Part shown: one piece after another, positions 43,952-56,682 of the stretch
How the letters are laid out: each line of letters begins with the position of its first letter
Numbering within the stretch: the first letter of the stretch is position 1
Source of the DNA: Erythrophleum ivorense
Lineage: Eukaryota > Streptophyta > Magnoliopsida > Fabales > Fabaceae
Assembly: GCA_026724425.1 (NCBI GenBank)
Contig: JAIUCV010000117.1
Span: 2,079,501-2,143,500 of the forward strand
Direction: 5' to 3'
Length of the DNA stretch: 64,000 nucleotides
The notes under the pieces: generated by a model
The model's input: only the letters and a program-made list of their open reading frames with translations
Told to the model about the DNA's origin: nothing
Databases searched by the model: none
Position numbers and translations under genes: made by a program

Positions 43952-45701
43952 ATGACTTCTCTTCGTCTCCTCCAACCTCTCCACTGTCTTTCTTCCACTC
44001 TCTTCTTTTCTCAGCCGAGTTTTCGTTTGATTCAATTCTCATCCTCTCTAAAACCGTCACTCTCGAGAAGGCGCAATCTCTCGAAACCCTTGACTCTCTC
44101 ATTTGCTCTTAAGGACTCAGATTCTCCTCAACCCGTAGAAACTAGCTCCAAATCCCTTCTCCTACAACTCTCTGTAAGTTGAAAACTCTATTTTTTTTCT
44201 CGACGAGTACAGATTGAAAATTGAAATCGTTGTGTGTTGTGCTGTGTTGTTGCAGAAGTGTTTCGATCTTCCATCAGATTACTTCCAGCAGCTACCAAAT
44301 GATCTTCGTCTCGATGTAAACTCAAAATTCCTCACTGCTTCAAACTTAAGTTTGTGGTTTTTTATGTGGTGAAGTTTTTGGTTTCTTTCCAGTTAAATGA
44401 TGCTGCCTTTGATCTCTCCAATGGACCCATCATAGATGAGGTTAGTAATCTCTTCATACTGATTGAACTTTTCTGAAGATTCGCTGCAACTTCTCGAAGA
44501 ATGTCTGTCTTACTGAATGAATTGTAGTGTGGTCAAGAGCTTGGGGAGACCTTACTGAATCTGTCACGTGCTTGGGAACAAGCTGACACATCAACTTCTC
44601 GCAGTTTAGTCAAGAAACTTCCCGAACTGGACAGTTCATTAACAGGTGGTGCCAAATCAGGTAACAACAAGTGGCTCTATAGTATCTTTCTAGATCTATT
44701 CTTCTCTTGTAATCAGACTCGTTTTAACGTTTTTTTGGTTCAGCCTTAGGGAGGCGTCTGATAACTGCGGGAAGAAGGTTCAAGGGCATGGGGCAGTATA
44801 GTCAAGGTGAATTACAGAAGGTACCTGAAATGTAGGTGTGGTTTCTTCTACTGTTTGATTATGTCTACTGGGTAAAACGTATATTTAAGTGACAGTTCAC
44901 TGCAATTATTTGCATACTTATTTCAAATGTTTATCAGACCATCATTCTACCTTGTAAGACTTGACCGCCACAATAATACAATCAATTGGTTCGTCTGTAT
45001 AATCATTCATGCCTACAGCAACTAATGTTGCTGAGAACTTGCAGATTGCTAAAGCAATGATTACTACTGGAGAGGTCCTATCTGCAAGTTCATTATCTGC
45101 TTCAGTCAGCAATGAATCTAAGTCAGAAACAAGGATGTTTAAGGTCAAGCATAAAGCATAAATGATATGGTTTCTCTTGTATGTTCACTGAAGTTACTTT
45201 GCAGATGATAACTTTTTGTTTGAACTGCAGTTTGGGAATCTTCAGGTTGCTGTGAGTCCAGAGAAAGCCTATGTCGGAGCTGCCATTGCATTCGTTTTTG
45301 GGTATTTGTGGAATATTTTTTATGACTTTCGAGAACAGTGTATCACACTCTTTAACAACATTAAAAGAAAACACTTCATATACTTGGATCAAACAGGATA
45401 CTTTCATGGCAAGTCAGTCAGGGGATTCAGAACATACCAGAGAGCTCATTGCAGTATGCAAACGACAATGCATTGCTACTCGGAAAGGTTGGTGGATCAA
45501 ACATTCTACTGCAGTAGAGTAATTACGCTTTCTGTTGTTTTGAGGGTTTGTAAATTGACATTTTGTGATCTTTTTGTTTCTTCTGGGCAGTCTCTGAGAG
45601 GGTCTCTTCTAGCTATGTTTTATGCGTCAACCCTTTTGTCAGGCTTCACAACAGCTGGACTTCTCCTCCTTGCTAAGCAGCTTTCATCAGAGAAAGAGTG
45701 A
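43952..45701 (+). CDS. Plastid-targeted membrane protein of unknown function
   Basis: Nine exons: 43952-44173, 44256-44315, 44393-44440, 44528-44660, 44744-44820, 45045-45143, 45231-45301, 45397-45487 and 45591-45701. They join in phase to 303 residues. The first ~50 residues are Ser/Arg/Leu-rich and lack acidic residues, like a chloroplast transit peptide. The middle is soluble (CFDLPSDYFQQLPNDLRLD; GRRLITAGRRFKGMGQY). Two hydrophobic segments close the protein (AYVGAAIAFVFGILSW; LAMFYASTLLSGFTTAGLLL), suggesting a thylakoid or envelope membrane anchor. By position after the SRL1-like gene I take it as the counterpart of A. thaliana AT5G37360, whose function I cannot state. Exon 8 was placed because it alone keeps the frame open into exon 9. 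Confidence 0.82.
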
Positions 45702-47723
45702 ATCCTTGATGATAACACACTTCCATCTCGGACAGCTGATACGAAACTTTGACAGAGAGTCATACTGCTTCCAAGATGGTCTGTAATACTCTCATATTCA
45801 GGGTCATTGTATCTACAACTGGATTTTTTTTTTTTTTTTTTTCCTACTTTTCTGTCTATTAAACTATGGAAGGAAATATTATCTCATAGAGAAAAGAAAA
45901 TACATCTTTGTTATGAGTAATTGAAGTTTGTCAAGCAATGTGGATTATATGAGAGAGTTTGATGTTTCAGGGATAAATACATGCACAAAAGTTCATTACT
46001 CTCAGCACAGCACCACTTCCAGAGTCTATGCTTTATTGAAAGCATCACTCACGAACTTCTCCATGAATCACTCTAAGCCGCGTCACAACAGGATAGGCGA
46101 TATTGAAGGATCAAGAAGAGCAAGTGAACTTTTCGGATTTCTTCGGCTGTAACGGGTAATCTCTCGAGTAACCATATGTAATCTTATTTCACAGTTCTAG
46201 AAATCGAATCAGTAAGTTTTGTTCAATGCCACAGTCAATATGACAACAAGAGAATGTTAGGTACGTGAATAATAATGCTCTCACGTGGAACTAGTAGTGA
46301 TTTAAAAGGCAGAAGATGGTAGTTTTGTTATCTGAGATAATCCTTGACTGTTATTCTTTTTTTTCTGAGATAATTCTTGACTGTTATTCTTAAAGTCGGT
46401 AATAAGTTCTGACTTCTGATCCATGATCCTGAGAAGCTCAAATATAGTCCTGTATGTATGTCACGTCTCACTGAATATATATTTTGCAATCATATATATG
46501 CATCGCCCAATTATTTTTGTCAGGTAGGTAAATCAGTTAGACAGCTCCATGGGTTTTGTTTGGTTGAAGACTCTCTGATTAAAGCTGTGTTAAAGCTGAG
46601 TCACTGTGTATCTAAATTGTGTCTCAAAATAGTGATGGAAAATGCTCACTTTTTGTTATGGAGTTAAAAGTTGAAGATTCTTTGATTAATATTTTCACTT
46701 GTATCTAAATTGTGTCTCAAGAGTCGAAACAATGATGGATATATGGGAGCAAGAACTTAGATGATATGATTCTAGACTATCTAAAGCCGCCTATCAATAG
46801 TCATTTAAAGACTATCTATATGTTTTGGCATATTCAGTTCATAATTGTGTGGCAAAAGCAGCCTCTCAGTTTAAATAATTTTCATGGTAAGTTCCTATGT
46901 TTTGTCTTTAGATTTTGAAATGCTTGATTTCGTTACCATTTGGCAACAGATTTTTTTGGTGTATTCTGTTTAAACTCTATTTGTTCATTTTGCGATATAA
47001 GCTATGAGATCATCTTTGAGTTTGAGTATCAAAAATGCTTGTTTTGGTTTTATCAGGTGGGGTAAAGAAAATGGAACAGAACAAAAGATTAATTTGCAAT
47101 CAGTCCTCTCTGGTATGTGTTTTCAAGGTGATGTCCCTCAAATCTCAATTATAGGGTGTATACTTTGTAATCTACTTCAGTTATAGGTTTCAAAATCGAT
47201 GTTACGTTATGTTGGCTTACCAAAAATGAGGTTTGTGTCGTGTAGTACAATAAATTAATTTTCTTCTTTTTCTCCCATTTCTTAACTGTAGTACAGTGAA
47301 ATCCAACTGCCAATTCTGAAATTTACTTGTAAAATTTGTTTTATGCATTAGGATATGTCACTGTCAACACACACACATGTGTACTAGAATGACTTGAAAA
47401 ACCGTAAAACGGGTCGGGCCATGACATATTGACATCTAAGGTTAATGATACGAAGATCAGAGACCCGATTGAAAATCTGTAGTAAGAAATTTTAGTGAGA
47501 ACAATGCAACTCAGATGATGATGAAACTTTAGTATTCAGATGATATAATGAAACAAAGAAATTCTAAAACATTATCATTAAAACGTTCGTCTGTGTAGCA
47601 TTATATATATCTATCTACGCATTGATTTCTTGAAACATCCATTGCCACCAGAAGAAACCATGTCAACAAACACACACTTACATACATAGAAACATACATT
47701 GGCGTATATATGAGACATAAATA
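45702..47723. other. Spacer without recognisable genes
   Basis: 3' flank of the plastid gene, a T run (45826-45842), a short direct repeat of GATAAT.CTTGACTGTTATTCTT near 46340 and 46370, and a second of AATTGTGTCTCAA near 46615 and 46708. Open frames are short and unsupported. Confidence 0.45.
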
Positions 47724-47930
47724 TTATGCATACCGAGGGAGTACATGTGCCTTGTGGCATTTAGTACCAACACAATCGTGAATGCACTTGTTTACACCGA
47801 CATCAAATATTTCGCACTTGGAAATGCACCTATCATAACAAGCTTCATATGATTCACCCATTGCCGGTAATGGCATCGTCGTCAATGCCATCATCATCAT
47901 TACCATCACCAACATGCACTTCTTCTCCAT
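47724..47930 (-). CDS. Thionin-like cysteine-rich secreted peptide
   Basis: 68 residues. The signal peptide covers about residues 1-25 (hydrophobic, MLVMVMMMMALTT, ending PAMG). The mature part has six cysteines spaced C-x3-C-x3-C-x8-C-x3-C-x4-C and a short tail. This layout matches the thionin-like peptides of crucifers, which are secreted and often expressed in reproductive or defence contexts. It is an intact single exon with a TATA box 82 bases upstream. The peptide class is inferred from the signal peptide and cysteine spacing only; it could also belong to another small Cys-rich family. Confidence 0.72.
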   Translation of the reverse strand: MEKKCMLVMVMMMMALTTMPLPAMGESYEACYDRCISKCEIFDVGVNKCIHDCVGTKCHKAHVLPRYA

Positions 47931-48011
47931 CTTCCTTTCTTTTTGTGTGTGTGTGTGTGTGTGTTTTCTCTCTTTTTTGCTTTACTGTTTTTACTATCAC
48001 CACACCAACCT

Positions 48012-48020
48012 CATTTATAG
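48012..48020 (-). promoter_or_regulatory. TATA box of the thionin-like gene
   Basis: CTATAAATG on the minus strand, 82 bases upstream of the ATG at 47930. A (GT)n run lies in the leader (47944-47963 on the plus strand). Confidence 0.6.
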
Positions 48021-48089
48021 CATTTAACATTCTCCATTATTGGAAATATGTAGTAAGTATGACTAGGTATGATAGAGTTATAGAAGATG

Positions 48090-48360
48090 TGTTTTGTGCA
48101 AAAAAAAAAACTTAAACCAAATTATTTTTGTAACAAAAACTCTCATCTAAAAAAAAATGCAAGTCAAACCACCCAACTTAAACAGTTAAAAGTCACCAGC
48201 AATATAGCCCTCGCCTATATTGATGACGTGGCATTATCGAATATTTTAAAAAAAAAAGTTTTGTGCAAAAAAAACTCAAACTAAATTATTTTTGCAAAAA
48301 AAAACTCTCAGATCAAAAAAAATTATAAGACAATTCACTCAACTCAAAAGTTATTCGCAA
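48090..48360 (+). repeat. Two diverged direct repeats of ~150 bp
   Basis: GTTTTGTGCAAAAAAA, AACTAAATTATTTTTG, AAAACTCTCA and CACCCAACTTAA-type phrases occur in the same order at about 48090-48240 and 48257-48400. No coding content. Confidence 0.55.
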
Positions 48361-48382
48361 TATAAATTTGCTTATATCGATA

Positions 48383-48478
48383 ACATAATATTAACGTAAT
48401 ATTATAAATCAAATAAAATGAAAGAAACTCACATAATATTAACGTAATATTATAAATCAAATAAAATGAAAGAAACTC
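48383..48478 (+). repeat. Perfect 48-bp tandem duplication
   Basis: 48383-48430 and 48431-48478 are identical (unit begins ACATAATATTAACGTAATAT). Perfect identity suggests a recent duplication. Confidence 0.9.
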
Positions 48479-48594
48479 ATTATAAATTATGTCCGTATGA
48501 GAGACTCAATATAGTCTTTCACTAATGTAATAATAATATTATTTATTTAATTTAATTTTTGAATTTTTTTTCATTTAAAAACTCTAACTTAAAT

Positions 48595-48950
48595 TAAATA
48601 TTATAATTTTTTAATTATTATATTTTTTACATAGCAAATTGCATCTTAAATATATTAATAATCTATTTTCGGTTATTCTATAGTAATCTTTACTAAAATC
48701 ATAATATCTTTCAATCTAGTTGGCCAAATTGAACAATTACAAGTGTATTGGAAATTTAACTCATGAGGCACACAATGAAAAGTTTGGTTGAAATCCAATA
48801 ATTGAATATTACATGTTGACAAAAGTTATATTGCGGATTTCAACCATAGAGTTATATTGCGGACTTTTGTCAACACGTAATATTCAATTATTAATATATT
48901 TAAGATACAATTTTCAATATTAAAAATATAATTATTAAAAGTTAAAACTA
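48595..48950. repeat. Nested inverted repeats, MITE-like
   Basis: Outer arms about 48597-48662 and 48886-48950 share CTTAAATATATTAATAAT and its complement. Inner arms 48795-48827 and 48862-48894 share AATAATTGAATATTAC and GTTGACAAAAGT. Spaced direct copies of GTTATATTGCGGA occur at 48825 and 48851. AT-rich, non-coding. Confidence 0.6.
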
Positions 48951-49272
48951 CTTGTTACATTGGAAGTAAAGTCGACTTATAGATCCGAAAAGACTGCGTT
49001 AAAATTCGCAATCCAGATAACGAACAGTCACACCTTAACAGAGAGACGAAAACTTGGGACCAATGTATTGTTTAGTTTGAAAAAAAAAAACGACATTCGT
49101 TTAGCATTCTTGCCGTTTTGTAGTCAATAAAACGCCGTTCAGTCTCACTTGTCTAAACTCGGAACGCTATGTCGTCTCTCTGCAATGACAGCGTTTCGGC
49201 CTTTTGGGTAAGAATCAAGCCCAAATTTAAAACGACGCGTTTCATATCTTCGGCCCAGAATCTTTTTTCAAC

Positions 49273-49281
49273 TTTCCCGCC
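49273..49281 (+). promoter_or_regulatory. E2F-type site upstream of BRCA2
   Basis: TTTCCCGCC fits the E2F consensus TTTSSCGS, 137 bases before the BRCA2 ATG. E2F sites are usual in S-phase DNA-repair genes in plants. No clear TATA box is present, which fits that class. Confidence 0.55.
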
Positions 49282-49417
49282 TTGACGATTTTTTTTAATT
49301 TTTGGTAATATCATTTTCCCCACGCCCTCCCTCCTCCTTCTCGTGGTCGATTTACAGAAAAATTCTTAAAATCAGATAAACGAATCGACAGATTCGAAAC
49401 CCTAAAACGGAAGAAAA

Positions 49418-52400
49418 ATGTCGACGTGGCATTTATTTCCCGATTCCAGCTGCGATGGTTTCCGGTGGGAGGTCGCCGGCCGGATTATTCAGTCTGCTGA
49501 CTCCGACTCTACGCTCGAATCCACAGCTCCTCTACCTTCCATGGCCGATCTCTTGCTCCAAGGTGGTTTTTAATTTCGTGGATGCCTTTTGTCATGTGAC
49601 GCTGAGATTCAATCAATTTTTGTTTTGATTAAGGATGCTCGAAGCTTATACAAAAACGAGAAGAATCGATCCCAATGTTCACGACTGGGCTGGGGAAGTC
49701 TGTAGCTCTAAACGAATCTTCAATTGCCAGAGCCAAATTGATTTTGGCAGGTTCAGGTATTGAATTTCCGCTAGACTTAGTGTTAGTGATTTGGGTTTTA
49801 GATTTCACAACACAGGATGCTCAAATTGGTTTATCTCCTCTTCACGAAAAGTCTTGTTTCCATCATGGTTATGTGCACATTTACAATTTCAAGGTCTTAT
49901 TTGTGCTATTGCAGTTGACGTTTTAGGCTAATTCTTAAGGAAATGACTATTTGATTGTGTAGAGAACGTTCTTCCCGAGGATAGTAGGTTTGGTGTTCCC
50001 ACTTTTTTCCAAACAGCTTCTAATAAGAAGGTTAAGTTATCTTCTGCTGCTATGGCAAGAGCCAAGGCATTGTTAGGACTAGAAGAAGGTGATTTGAATG
50101 GAGCTACAGCGATTCAGCATCACTCAGTAACTCCAGGTAACTTCAGAGCCAAAACGATTTTAGCAGATTCAGATACGTTATCTTACAGCCAGGAGAAGTC
50201 GGAATTGAATTTAGCTAGACTTAGTGTTTGTGATTTTGGTGGAGGAAGGTGATTTTGAATGTTCCCTGGTTCTTGGCTACTCTTTTAGATTTTCATAACA
50301 CAGGATGCTCTAAAAGTCTTGTTTCCACCATGATTGTGTGCATATTTGCTATTTCAAACTGTTCATAATGCTGTTATATTTGACATTCTTGGCCAATTCT
50401 TAAGGAAATGAATATTAGAAATGACAATTTTTTATTTTCTTTATAAGTTGATATGTTACTAAGGTTCGGTTTGATTGTGTAGACAGTGTTCTTCCTAAGG
50501 AGAATGGGTTTGGTAATTCCAACACTTTATTCCATACAGCTTCTAATAAGAAGGTCAATGTATCTTCTGCTGGTCTGGCAAGAGCCAAGGCATTACTAGG
50601 ACTAGAAGATGATGATTTGAATGGATTCCGGTCGTCTTCTTCCCACCAAGAACATGAGTTTGATTCTACAGCGGTTCAGCATCATTCAGTAACTCCAGGT
50701 AACCTCAGAGCCAAAGCGATTTTAGCAAATATGTTATTCTACAGGAGAAGTCGGTATTGAATTTCGCTAGACTTAGTGTTAGTGATTTAGGTTGAGGAAG
50801 ATAATTTAGAATGTTCCCTGTTTCTTGGCTACTCTTTTAGCTCTGCACAACGGAGGATGCTCTAAAAGTCTTGTTTTCACCACGGCTGCGTGCACATTTG
50901 CAATCTTAAGCTGTTCTTTGTGCTATTCCATCTGATATTGTTTGCTAATTCCTTAGGAAATGACTATTAGAAATGACATTTCTTTTTTTAGCAGTTGATA
51001 TGTTTCTAAGATTTGATTTGATTGTGTAGACAGTGTTCTTCCCAAGGAGAGTGGGTTTGGTGTTCCCAACAATTTTTTTCAGACAGCTTCTAACAAGAAG
51101 ATTAATGTATCTTCTGCTGGTCTGGCAAGAGCCAAGGCATTGCTAGGACTAGAAGAAAATGATTTGAATAGATTTAACCACGTGAACGGGTCTTCTTCTT
51201 CCCACCAACAACATGGATTCGATGCTACAGCGGTTCTGCATCATTCCGTAACTCCAGGTAACTTCAGAGCCAAAGCGATTTTAGCAGATTCAGGTCATTA
51301 TTTTACAGGAAAAGTCAGTATTGAATTTCGCTAGACTTAGTGTTAGCGATTTAGGTTGATGAAGATAATTTTGAATGCTCCCTGTTTCTTGGCTATTCTT
51401 TCAGATTTACACAGCGCAGAATGCTCTAAAAGTCTTTTTTTCGCCATGGTTGTGTGCACATTTGCATTCTCAAGCTATTCTTTGTGCTATTCCATTGTAC
51501 ATTGTTGGCTAAATCTCTAAAAAAATGACTATTAGAAATGAAATTTCTTTTTTTAGCAGTTGATATGTAATTAAGCTTATATTTGATTGTGTAGACAATG
51601 TCCTTCCCAAGGAGAGTGGGTTTGGTGGTGTTCCCAACACTATTTTTCAGACAGCTTCTAACAAGAAGGTGAATGTATCTTCTGCTGGTATGGCAAGAGC
51701 CAAGGCATTGTTAGGACTAGAAGAAGATGATTTGAATGGATTTAACCACGTGAACCGGTCGTCCTCTTCCCACCAAACTCATGAAAAGTTTGGTGTTACA
51801 GCGGTTCAGCATCATTCAGTAACTCCAGGAAAAATACAATATGAGGGTCAGAGATCTGAAATTTTAAGTCCATCTTCAAAAGGGCCTCAAACAAAGTTTC
51901 AGACTGCTGGTGGAAAATCTTTGTCAGTGTCAACTGAGGCATTGAAACGCGCCAGAAGCCTTCTTGGAGACCCTGAGTTAGGGGCTTTCTTTGATGATGG
52001 AACAGCAGGTGATCAGTTTGTTACACCACAGAATGATAAAAGGTTAGATGGTATTGCTATAAACAATGGAAGTGCCAACACAGGTTATATTACTCATGAA
52101 GGACAGACAAGCAACAATCATACATCAAATAGTTTTATATCTCCTCTTCAGTCATCTTCAAAGCAATTTAGATCAGTCAAACTGCAGGGTTTAGCTTCAG
52201 GGGGCAATTTGATCAAGAAATTTGATGCGGCTGTTGATGAGACAGACTGTGCTCTGAATGTTACTAAAATTGCTAGACATGGACTATCAAATGACAGGCC
52301 TTTAGCATCTGATAAGGCAGTATATAGTTCTACGGGAAACGGTTTCATTCCAAGAGCTAAACAATTTGGAAGGCCAGCTAACCAGCCACTTGTTGATATA

Positions 52401-55400
52401 ACAAATCGCAGTACTACAGCTTTTGCAAACAATAAACAAGACAGTATCAATCAAAAGAAAAGACTGGGAAAGACAGGCTTCGTTTCTCCTTTTAAAAGGC
52501 CAAGGATTTCCTCCTTTCAAACTCCAGTGAAGAAAAATGTTGAGCATGCTTCAAGTGGTAAACTATTCAGGAATTTTTTTAATGATTTTTTTTTGTTATG
52601 ACAAAGTTTTTATGTGAACTTATTCGGTTGCCTTGTTGCTGTCCTGTCTATTATCAGGTTTGTCTGTTGTGCCATGTGATACACATTATTCCAAAAAGGT
52701 GATTTCTACAAGATATCAGGAAAGGTTTCCGAGAGTATATATCAAGGATTATTTTGGAATGCATCCAACAGCTACGACCACGGTAAAAATCTTTTGTCCC
52801 TTTCGAATGTTGCTGTGTTATATATGCCTTTTAGCTTTTCATTCACTTGAACCACACTTACGGGATGGATTTAGATGGTTTATGTGCCAGACCATATCAG
52901 AAGAATCAAATCAAGTAATGCAGATAGATATGTATTCCGTGATGAGTCTTCCTCAAACATGGTTGGAGCTGAAGCTTTTCTTCAGATGTTGGCAGAGTCT
53001 GGTGCTTCCTCACAACATGCATCGAGAAAGTACTATCTCCGTCCCTTGAAATGCTTATTGTATAAAAAAAATATTTGTGACCGTAGCAATGAAATTTCTA
53101 CACCTGTTAACTATCTATCACTGTAACTATCCACTAGGTGGGTCACCAACCACTACAGGTGGATAGTCTGGAAACTTGCATGCTACGAGACATACTACCC
53201 AGCCAAGTGCAGAGGAAACTTTCTGACAATCACCAATGTTCTCGAGGAACTAAAATACAGGTTTCTTGATCGTTCATCAAAACTCTGTTGTTATTTGAGT
53301 TCATGCGAAGTCTAACATGGTTATCCTTTCTATGTAGATATGAGAGAGAGGTCAATCATGGTCATTGCTCTGCAATCAAGAGGATTCTGAGTGGTGATGC
53401 TCCAGCTTCTTTAATGACGGTGCTCTGCATATCAGCTATTAATCCGAAGACGAATAATGATTCTCAGGAAACACATGGTTCTGATAGTGGCAGCAATGTG
53501 AAAATAGAACTCACAGATGGATGGTATGAAATTGCCATTCTTGTATGTATACCTATTTTCTTGTCTTCTTTCCTCATGATCATTTTTAAAATCACAGGTA
53601 TTCGATGAATGCTGCTCTGGATGTCGTGCTGACAAAACAGCTGAATGCTGGAAAATTGTTTGTTGGGCAGAAGCTTCGAGTAAGTTATTTTTTTCTTCCT
53701 GCAAGCTTTAAATATTTAGTTTGGCACTACATATTTTTGGTTCGATCACTTACTTACAGCATGCTTATGTTCTTATCTCTTATCTGAAGATCCTTGGGGC
53801 AGGACTTTCTGGATGGGCTACCCCAACGTCACCTCTTGAGGTTACTTAGACTTTCAGTTTTATTAGAGTTTCTGAAACTTTCCCATGTTAGTTTCTTGAT
53901 TGTTTTATCCAACCGAACTTTCAGGCAGTGATTTCAAATACGATCTATTTGTTGTTGAATATTAATGGGACATACAGAGCTCACTGGGCGGACCGACTAG
54001 GTTTCTGTAAGTAGCTTTATGCTGTGGACCATACTACATCCTCTAGTTTTGCAGTTTGATATTGCATTCATTATATTGACAGTCTTTTGATCTCTTCTTC
54101 AAGGTCAAGAAGTTAGTGTCCCTCTGGCTCTCAACTGTATAAAGTCCAATGGAGGTCCAGTGCCTAAAACCATAGCTGGAATCACACGAATATACCCTGT
54201 CCTATACAAGGAAAGGTCAATAAAAATGTGTGCCTTTTAATTCAACTTGGTCCCCTCTATACTTGTGGCAAAAGCTTATATTTGCTTGGTTTTTACAGGT
54301 TAGGTGAAAAGAAGTCAATAGTTCGATCAGAGAGAATGGAAAGTAAAATGATCCAGCTGCATAACCAGAGGCAAGTTTTCATTGTAACTGTGGAGAGAAA
54401 CTTTAAGTAACATTTATGTGATCAGTTTGGCACATGCATCTCTTTTCTAAGGAGTGTCATGAATAACTCATCAAAGCTACAAAGGTTATGTTACATTACA
54501 ACAAAATTGGCTTGTTTTGGAAACAGACAAACAATCTTTGTATATTACTATCTGTTGCTTTGCACTTTCCTCTCACTCTTATCTGACTTTTTTTTCCTGT
54601 TGCCTTTAGGCGGTCAACTCTTGTTGAGGGTCTTATCTGTGAGCACCAGAGAGGAATCAATGGTGTTCATAGCCAGAATGACACTGACAGCGAAGAAGGA
54701 GCCAAGATCTTTAAGCTGTTAGAGTCTGTTGCTGAACCTGAACTTCTAATGGCAGATATGACTAGGGAGCAATTGACATCTTTCTCCACATATAAATCAA
54801 AGTTTGAGGTAGAATATTGTTTGTGTTTTGTCTTTTACTTAACAGACCGTTTAGTGCGAAACAAATGAAGTACTGTTTCAATTCAAACCTCAGGCAGCGA
54901 GGCAAAACCAGATGGAAAAATCAGTGTCAAAAGCTCTGGAAGTCGCTGGCTTAAATGAAAGGAATGTCTCCCCATTCATGAGGATTAGGATTGTTGGACT
55001 GAAGAGCTTAACTTATGAAGGAGAACACAAACCAAAAGAAGGCATTGTAACAATATGGAACCCAACGGAGAGTCAGGTAACACTGAAAATGCCTCTATAT
55101 CTAAAATGTTTCATGCACATTCTAAAAGAAGGCACTTTTCCTAGTGGGTTAAATGTTTTACACGAACCTTTTCCATATGAGCTTAGACATAAGGGTTAGT
55201 TCTAATCATAAGCTTGTCAGAGTTTCTATGGAACTTGTATGGACTGAAAGTTCATATCAGAATCGTTACCATGCACATGACAATTTTGTTCTTGTAGATT
55301 CGTAAAACAGTTGTTGCTTTCTACTACTGTGACACAGATAACCGAGTTGACAGAGGGGAAAATATACATGATGAAAGGGCTTGTACCAATGAACACAGAT

Positions 55401-56352
55401 TCAGAAACACTTTACTTACATGGCAGAGGTTGTAGCTCAAGATTTCAGCCTTTATCTCCAGAAGCTTCTGAAAGTTTTCAGTAAGTTGTTTAGATGGACT
55501 TTCTTTATTTAGACATTTTCATACCTGAATCTAATCTCATCAATTTGTTTAATTTCCCCTGTGCTTCAGGCCCTTTTACAACCCCCGAAAACCAATCACT
55601 TTGCCAAATCTTGGTGAAATTCCTCTTTCAAGGTTAATCTCATTCCAAACCAAACTTACTTTTGCTTATCTAATATCCTCCCCTAACATATCTTGTTATT
55701 ATCATCCTTTTCAGTGAATTTGATATTGCGGCGTATGTTGTACATGTTGGAGATGCATACACGGATGGTCAGCAAAAGAAGCAGTGGGTGTTTGTGACAG
55801 ATGGATCCATTCAATATCCACATTCACATTCAGACAAAATCTCACATAGTCTTCTTGCTATAAGCTTCACCACCCCATCCATTGATGACTATCCCATTCC
55901 AAATAATCTTGTTGGATCCGTGGTATGTACAACAATTTTCAAAAATCTTCTACAATCAAGTGGCACGAGCATTTGATAAATGTTGTGTGTGTTCTTCTTC
56001 TTTGGCAGGTTGGATTCTGCAATCTGATAAAAAGAGCAAAGGATGTGAACAACGATATGTGGGTTTGTGAAGCGACAGAAAACTCAGTCTACTTCGTAAA
56101 CGCAGAATCTCCCTACTCTTCTCACCTCAAAACCAGCAGTGGCCATATCCAAACTTGGGCTAAGCTCTCTTCTTCCCTCCCCGTTCGTTCTCTTCTATTA
56201 CCATTTATATAATCTTTAATTTCAATCGGTTCGGTTCTTCTCATAAATTTATTTTGGATTCATTTGGTTTGGGTTATTCTTGTTTTGCTTAATTTCAGGT
56301 CATCCATCAACTTCGGCGGAGAGTTCTATTTATCATCGGTGCACCATCATAA
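49418..56352 (+). CDS. BRCA2: BRCA2 homologue
   Basis: I join 22 exons in phase: 49418-49562, 49634-49756, 49963-50136, 50483-50698, 51030-51257, 51595-52557, 52658-52782, 52875-53029, 53138-53260, 53338-53523, 53598-53679, 53790-53840, 53925-54006, 54104-54215, 54299-54370, 54610-54808, 54894-55076, 55338-55480, 55570-55632, 55715-55922, 56009-56182 and 56299-56352. The product is 1286 residues. The N-terminal half carries RAD51-binding BRC repeats (FQTASNKKVNVSSAGMARAK and variants; FQTAGGKSLSVSTEALKRAR). The second half matches the DSS1/DNA-binding region: helical domain, then OB folds (NHYRWIVWKLACYE, VKIELTDGWYS, MRIRIVGLKSL). It acts in the nucleus, loading RAD51 onto ssDNA in meiotic and somatic recombination. 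Intron 15 uses GC-AG. An E2F-type site precedes the gene. It is longer than the ~1150 residues I recall for A. thaliana BRCA2, owing to extra BRC exons. Confidence 0.93.
49963..51720 (+). repeat. Tandem amplification of a BRC-repeat exon and its intron
   Basis: Exons 3, 4, 5 and the start of exon 6 (49963, 50483, 51030, 51595) are near copies spaced about 520-565 bases apart. The introns between them are also copies (GAATTTCGCTAGACTTAGTG, GTTTCTTGGCTA, GATGCTCTAAAAGTCTT, TTTGATTGTGTAGACA). Each exon is a multiple of 3 with phase 1 borders, so copies can be added without breaking the frame. Confidence 0.92.
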
Positions 56353-56682
56353 GTCTATAAGTTTTCTCTTTCTTTCTTTCTTCTTCTTCTTTTTCTACCT
56401 AGTCTAAGTCTAAGTTATCTAACCTAGCTGGTAGCTAAATGTACAATCTATTATAAACATTTTGATACATTTTCTGTGTGCAAAATAAACAATATTTGCA
56501 TAGTATATAGGTTCGGCAAATTATCTCGAATATTTGATCTGATTTTTCCGAGTTTCCAAGGTCATTGGATCGGTGAGTACATAACTACAGATAAACTGAC
56601 ATAACGATCTTCTTGCGCTTGTATTTGGTCATCTCTAAATAGTGAAAAACATTATAATGATTAAGAGAACTAATTAAACAGT

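Noticed and set aside
45730..47700. Several 60-75-codon open frames after the plastid protein gene
   Set aside because: Short, AT-driven and without domains, splice partners or promoters.
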